Position numbers and translations under genes: made by a program. Shown here one piece after another: positions 6,680 through 8,093 of a stretch of 8,093 nt of DNA. Origin of the DNA: Verrucomicrobiia bacterium (lineage in GTDB: Bacteria > Verrucomicrobiota > Verrucomicrobiia > Verrucomicrobiales > Akkermansiaceae); contig CANHKJ010000128.1 of assembly GCA_947460915.1 (NCBI GenBank), forward strand, positions 1 to 8,093, in the 5' to 3' direction. The notes beneath the pieces were generated by a model that saw nothing but the letters and a program-made list of their open reading frames with translations, had not been told where the DNA came from and did no database searches. Numbering within the stretch: the stretch's first letter is position 1; every line of letters starts with the position of its first letter.

Positions 6680-6699
6680 AGAATCATTGGAACTGAATT

Positions 6700-7218
6700 A
6701 TGAATACTGTAGAAATAATTGAAGTCGTTACGTCAGGTCTAACTGCGGCCAAGGGTGCGCTTGACGTTCTCCAAGGCGTAAAAAGCCTAGGAGCACCTTC
6801 GGAGGACGATGAGATCGTCTCCAGTGTGAAAAAGCGGGTGGCGGAAGTCCAAGATTTTTTGCTGCGCACACAGGCACTAGCCTTGGAAATCCTGAAGGAT
6901 AAAGATCAGTTTGAGCGCGAGCTTCTTGCAGAGCGCGAACAGTCGAACCTCCTCAAGAAATACTCGCTGGTAGAGGTTAGGAAGGGGCTGCATCTCTACC
7001 AAAGTTGCCAAGTTTCCGATGGCTCGGGAGCACCTGTCCACTATGCCTGCCCGAATTGCTTTAATCAACGTCGCGTGTCTATTTTGCAGCAACCCCACCC
7101 AACCAAAAATGAGGTCAAGTGCCCAAGCTGCTCTTTTACGTGTGACATCCGATCCTCCGACAACATACCGAAGCCACAATCCCGTGGGCGCACCCGCCCC
7201 ATCCGTGGTATCTGGTAA
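6700..7218 (+). CDS. coiled-coil and zinc-ribbon protein of unknown function
   Basis: This 172-residue protein has three parts. Residues 1-30 form a hydrophobic/amphipathic helix region (MNTVEIIEVVTSGLTAAKGALDVL area). Residues about 38-87 are heptad-like and charged (VKKRVAEVQDFLLRTQALAL, then KDKDQFERELLAEREQ), consistent with a coiled coil. Residues 88 onward, KYSLVEVRKGLHLYQ, lead into a zinc ribbon with CPNC at 117-120 and CPSC at 141-144. The Y-[ACP]-C-F-N-Q-x-R-x-S-I-L-Q phrase between the cysteine pairs follows a pattern common in many uncharacterised bacterial and phage-borne proteins: a short beta segment, then CPxCF and SILQ. The tail is basic (KPQSRGRTRPIRGIW), so nucleic-acid binding is conceivable. 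It is the last gene of the three-gene cluster, 20 bp after the membrane-protein gene, with a perfect hairpin 21 bp after its stop. No catalytic residues are visible; a binding or regulatory role is an inference. Confidence 0.75.
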   Translation: MNTVEIIEVVTSGLTAAKGALDVLQGVKSLGAPSEDDEIVSSVKKRVAEVQDFLLRTQALALEILKDKDQFERELLAEREQSNLLKKYSLVEVRKGLHLYQSCQVSDGSGAPVHYACPNCFNQRRVSILQQPHPTKNEVKCPSCSFTCDIRSSDNIPKPQSRGRTRPIRGIW

Positions 7219-7239
7219 TGAAGAAAAACCAACCCCAAA

Positions 7240-7279
7240 GATAGCTTCGAGTGAAGCGCAGCGGAACCTCGAAGCTATC
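7240..7279 (+). repeat. perfect 12-bp-stem hairpin after the zinc-ribbon gene
   Basis: GATAGCTTCGAG (7240-7251) and CTCGAAGCTATC (7268-7279) are exact reverse complements around a 16-nt purine-rich loop. An outer CAACC (7230-7234) can add pairs to GGTTG (7280-7284) if five bases on the left are skipped. It begins 21 bp after the stop codon at 7218. It could end or stabilise the transcript, but no T-run follows, so a standard intrinsic terminator is not supported. The bulged outer stem recalls recombination-type folds. Confidence 0.55.
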
Positions 7280-7344
7280 GGTTGTTGAACGGGCCCACGC
7301 GGGTGTTAGCGGGGAAAATCGATGCGCTGTTGCGTTTTCGATAA

Positions 7345-7360
7345 ATGGGGTCAGGCCTTG
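7345..7360. repeat. ATGGGGTCAGGCCTTG motif, possible end of a dispersed repeat
   Basis: This sequence resembles the GGGGTCAGG(T/C)CTTG words that I recall at the ends of dispersed repeats near Y1-type transposase genes in various bacteria. That link is from memory and unverified here. No transposase gene is present in the window. If correct, this is a non-autonomous or leftover element end next to the small-gene island. Confidence 0.3.
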
Positions 7361-7457
7361 GATGTAAGTATTTTTATTTTTTGTTAGACAGCATGCTATG
7401 AAAATCAAAAAAATTCCCGCGAGCTGCCCAATCAAAAAACCTCTCATTTTTACCCAT

Positions 7458-7536
7458 GAACACAGAAGGTAACGAAGTGCTCGATTCTTCGTTTTCCCTT
7501 CTTCGTTGCCTTCGTTTGCTTCTGTTCCCATTTTTT
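7458..7536 (+). terminator. imperfect inverted repeat with T-run, possible terminator between convergent genes
   Basis: AAGGTAACGAAG (7466-7477) pairs with CTTCGTTGCCTT (7501-7512), all twelve positions paired with one T-G wobble. The outer words GAACACAGA (7458-7466) and TCTGTTC (7521-7527) extend it after an 8-nt one-sided insert. A run of six T residues (7531-7536) follows on the plus strand, so it could end the small-gene transcript. A second CTTCGTT at 7487-7493 offers an alternative partner for AACGAAG. The 23-nt loop is long for an intrinsic terminator, so a dispersed intergenic repeat is an equal alternative. Confidence 0.35.
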
Positions 7537-7619
7537 ACCTTTTCCCTTTTCGCACAGCCTTGTCGTTCATGAGCGAGGATGCGATTCGTCGGTGCAGCGG
7601 GGCGTTCGATGGACTGCAA

Positions 7620-8093
7620 TCATTTCACCATCTCGGTGAAGGCTTGGGTTTGTTTTTCCCAGAGATCAGAGAGAGTTTTGACGCGGTCGGGGTGTTTGCT
7701 GGCGAGGTTGTGTTGCTCGGTGCGGTCGTTGGCGAGGTTGTAGAGTTCCCAGTCGTGATCGCGCAGGGCGACCAGTTTCCAATCGCCGACGCGCGAGGCG
7801 CGATTGCCTTCGTGCAGCCACCACAGGCTCTCGCGTTCGATGGTTGTGTCGTTAGCAAATGCTGCGACGAGGCTTTTCCCTGGTGCCGGTGGAACGGGAG
7901 TGCCTTGCCACTCTTGCGGTTTGGTCACGCCTGCAAGCTCAAGGATGGTCGGCACGACATCGATGACGTGGGCCGGCGTATGGCGCAGAGCGTTTTGCGA
8001 TTTGATCAGTCGAGGCCAGTGCACGATGAGCGGCGTGCTGATGCCGCCTTCATGCACCCATGATTTGTGACGTCGGAAGGGCGTGTTTGCCGC
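7620..8093 (-). CDS. sulfatase (arylsulfatase A-like), C-terminal 157 residues
   Basis: The minus-strand frame is open from the right edge to a TGA at 7622-7620. It begins inside the protein with AANTPFRRHKSWVHEGGIST and PLIVHWP, the conserved S1-family sulfatase block in which the Lys of HKSW-x-HEGG corresponds to an active-site lysine. HVIDVVPTILELAGV, GKSLVAAF, NRASRVGDWKLV and DWELYNLANDRTEQHNLA follow in the order expected for the C-terminal domain of this family. The catalytic Cys/Ser-x-Pro-x-Arg formylglycine motif and any signal peptide are outside the window, so the substrate and export cannot be judged. Related enzymes in Verrucomicrobiota usually act outside the cytoplasm on sulfated polysaccharides. 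A GTG at 8057-8055 lies inside the conserved block and is an internal Val, not a start. A decayed copy of its 3' end lies about 2.3 kb away on the same strand. Confidence 0.95.
   Translation of the reverse strand, partial: AANTPFRRHKSWVHEGGISTPLIVHWPRLIKSQNALRHTPAHVIDVVPTILELAGVTKPQEWQGTPVPPAPGKSLVAAFANDTTIERESLWWLHEGNRASRVGDWKLVALRDHDWELYNLANDRTEQHNLASKHPDRVKTLSDLWEKQTQAFTEMVK
7626..7706. repeat. right copy of an 81-bp direct repeat flanking the small-gene island
   Basis: This stretch of the sulfatase 3' end matches 5334-5414 in the same direction with 74 of 81 bases identical by hand alignment. Together the copies bracket the three small genes. The repeat arises from homologous coding sequence (sulfatase C terminus), so it may reflect a paralogue rather than an insertion-site duplication. 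Confidence 0.8.

Larger units (their letters stand above)
7219..7619. other. 401-bp convergent intergenic stretch with hairpins and repeat-like sequence
   Basis: This lies between the convergent zinc-ribbon gene and sulfatase gene. From left to right it holds a perfect 12-bp-stem hairpin (7240-7279), a weak dyad ATCGA/TCGAT (7318-7322 and 7338-7342), a GGGGTCAGGCCTTG motif (7347-7360), an AT-rich block with the palindrome AGCATGCT (about 7390-7397), and an imperfect inverted repeat of TTCGTT/AACGAA words (7458-7527). The open frames crossing it show no recognisable protein features, and I call no gene here. Confidence 0.6.

Noticed and set aside
6328..7389. GTCTAACAA (6328-6336) and TTGTTAGAC (7381-7389) as terminal inverted repeats of a transposon holding the last two genes
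   Set aside because: A 9-bp match at this distance is expected several times by chance in a region this size, no flanking target duplication is visible, and no transposase is present.
7136..7531. Minus-strand open frame of 131 codons overlapping the end of the zinc-ribbon gene
   Set aside because: It crosses a structured intergenic region and a repeat-like motif; the translation has low-complexity and no domain features.
7506..8063. Plus-strand open frame of 185 codons at the right end
   Set aside because: It is antisense to the sulfatase C-terminal domain, which has clear conserved blocks.
1..8093. CRISPR arrays, tRNA or rRNA genes, integrase or transposase genes
   Set aside because: No regularly spaced repeats, cloverleaf-like sequences, rRNA-like segments or recombinase motifs were found on reading either strand.

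Overview
The window looks like a chromosomal segment from a member of the Verrucomicrobiota. The main reason is a 1160-residue protein at 1021-4503 with the architecture of the Verru_Chthon cassette protein A family. A secreted sulfatase at the right edge and a GlnRS-type synthetase at the left edge fit this. These assignments come from recognising motifs and family patterns by reading; no database search was possible.

Layout. The minus-strand 5' part of glnS fills 1-828. A 192-bp divergent region (829-1020) holds several small dyads. Two plus-strand genes follow, 18 bp apart and apparently one operon: the large pilin-like Verru_Chthon A protein (1021-4503) and a 244-residue exported protein or lipoprotein (4522-5256). 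The intergenic stretch 5257-5744 contains a decayed 3' piece of a sulfatase gene on the minus strand and then an AT-rich zone with two strong inverted repeats. Three small plus-strand genes come next (5745-6302, 6371-6679, 6700-7218): a HEPN-like protein with an RDKIVAH motif, a one-helix membrane protein with short beta-strand repeats, and a coiled-coil plus zinc-ribbon protein. A 401-bp structured intergenic stretch (7219-7619) contains a perfect 12-bp-stem hairpin, a repeat-element-like motif and an imperfect inverted repeat with a T-run. The minus-strand sulfatase (7620-8093, N-terminal part outside the window) ends the window.

The most interesting area is about 5334-7706. The three small genes are visibly less GC-rich than the flanking sequence (about 42-52% on lines counted by eye, against about 62% in the large gene). 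They sit between two same-direction copies of a sulfatase 3' end (81 bp, 74 identities, offset 2292). This looks like a small acquired island, possibly a HEPN ribonuclease module linked to defence or stress, placed in a sulfatase gene cluster. The HEPN gene also begins 7 bp after a GTTAGGC heptamer and is followed by a GTCTAAC-type sequence, which recalls integron cassette boundaries, but no integrase and no complete attC site are visible.

No tRNA, rRNA, CRISPR array or transposase gene was seen.
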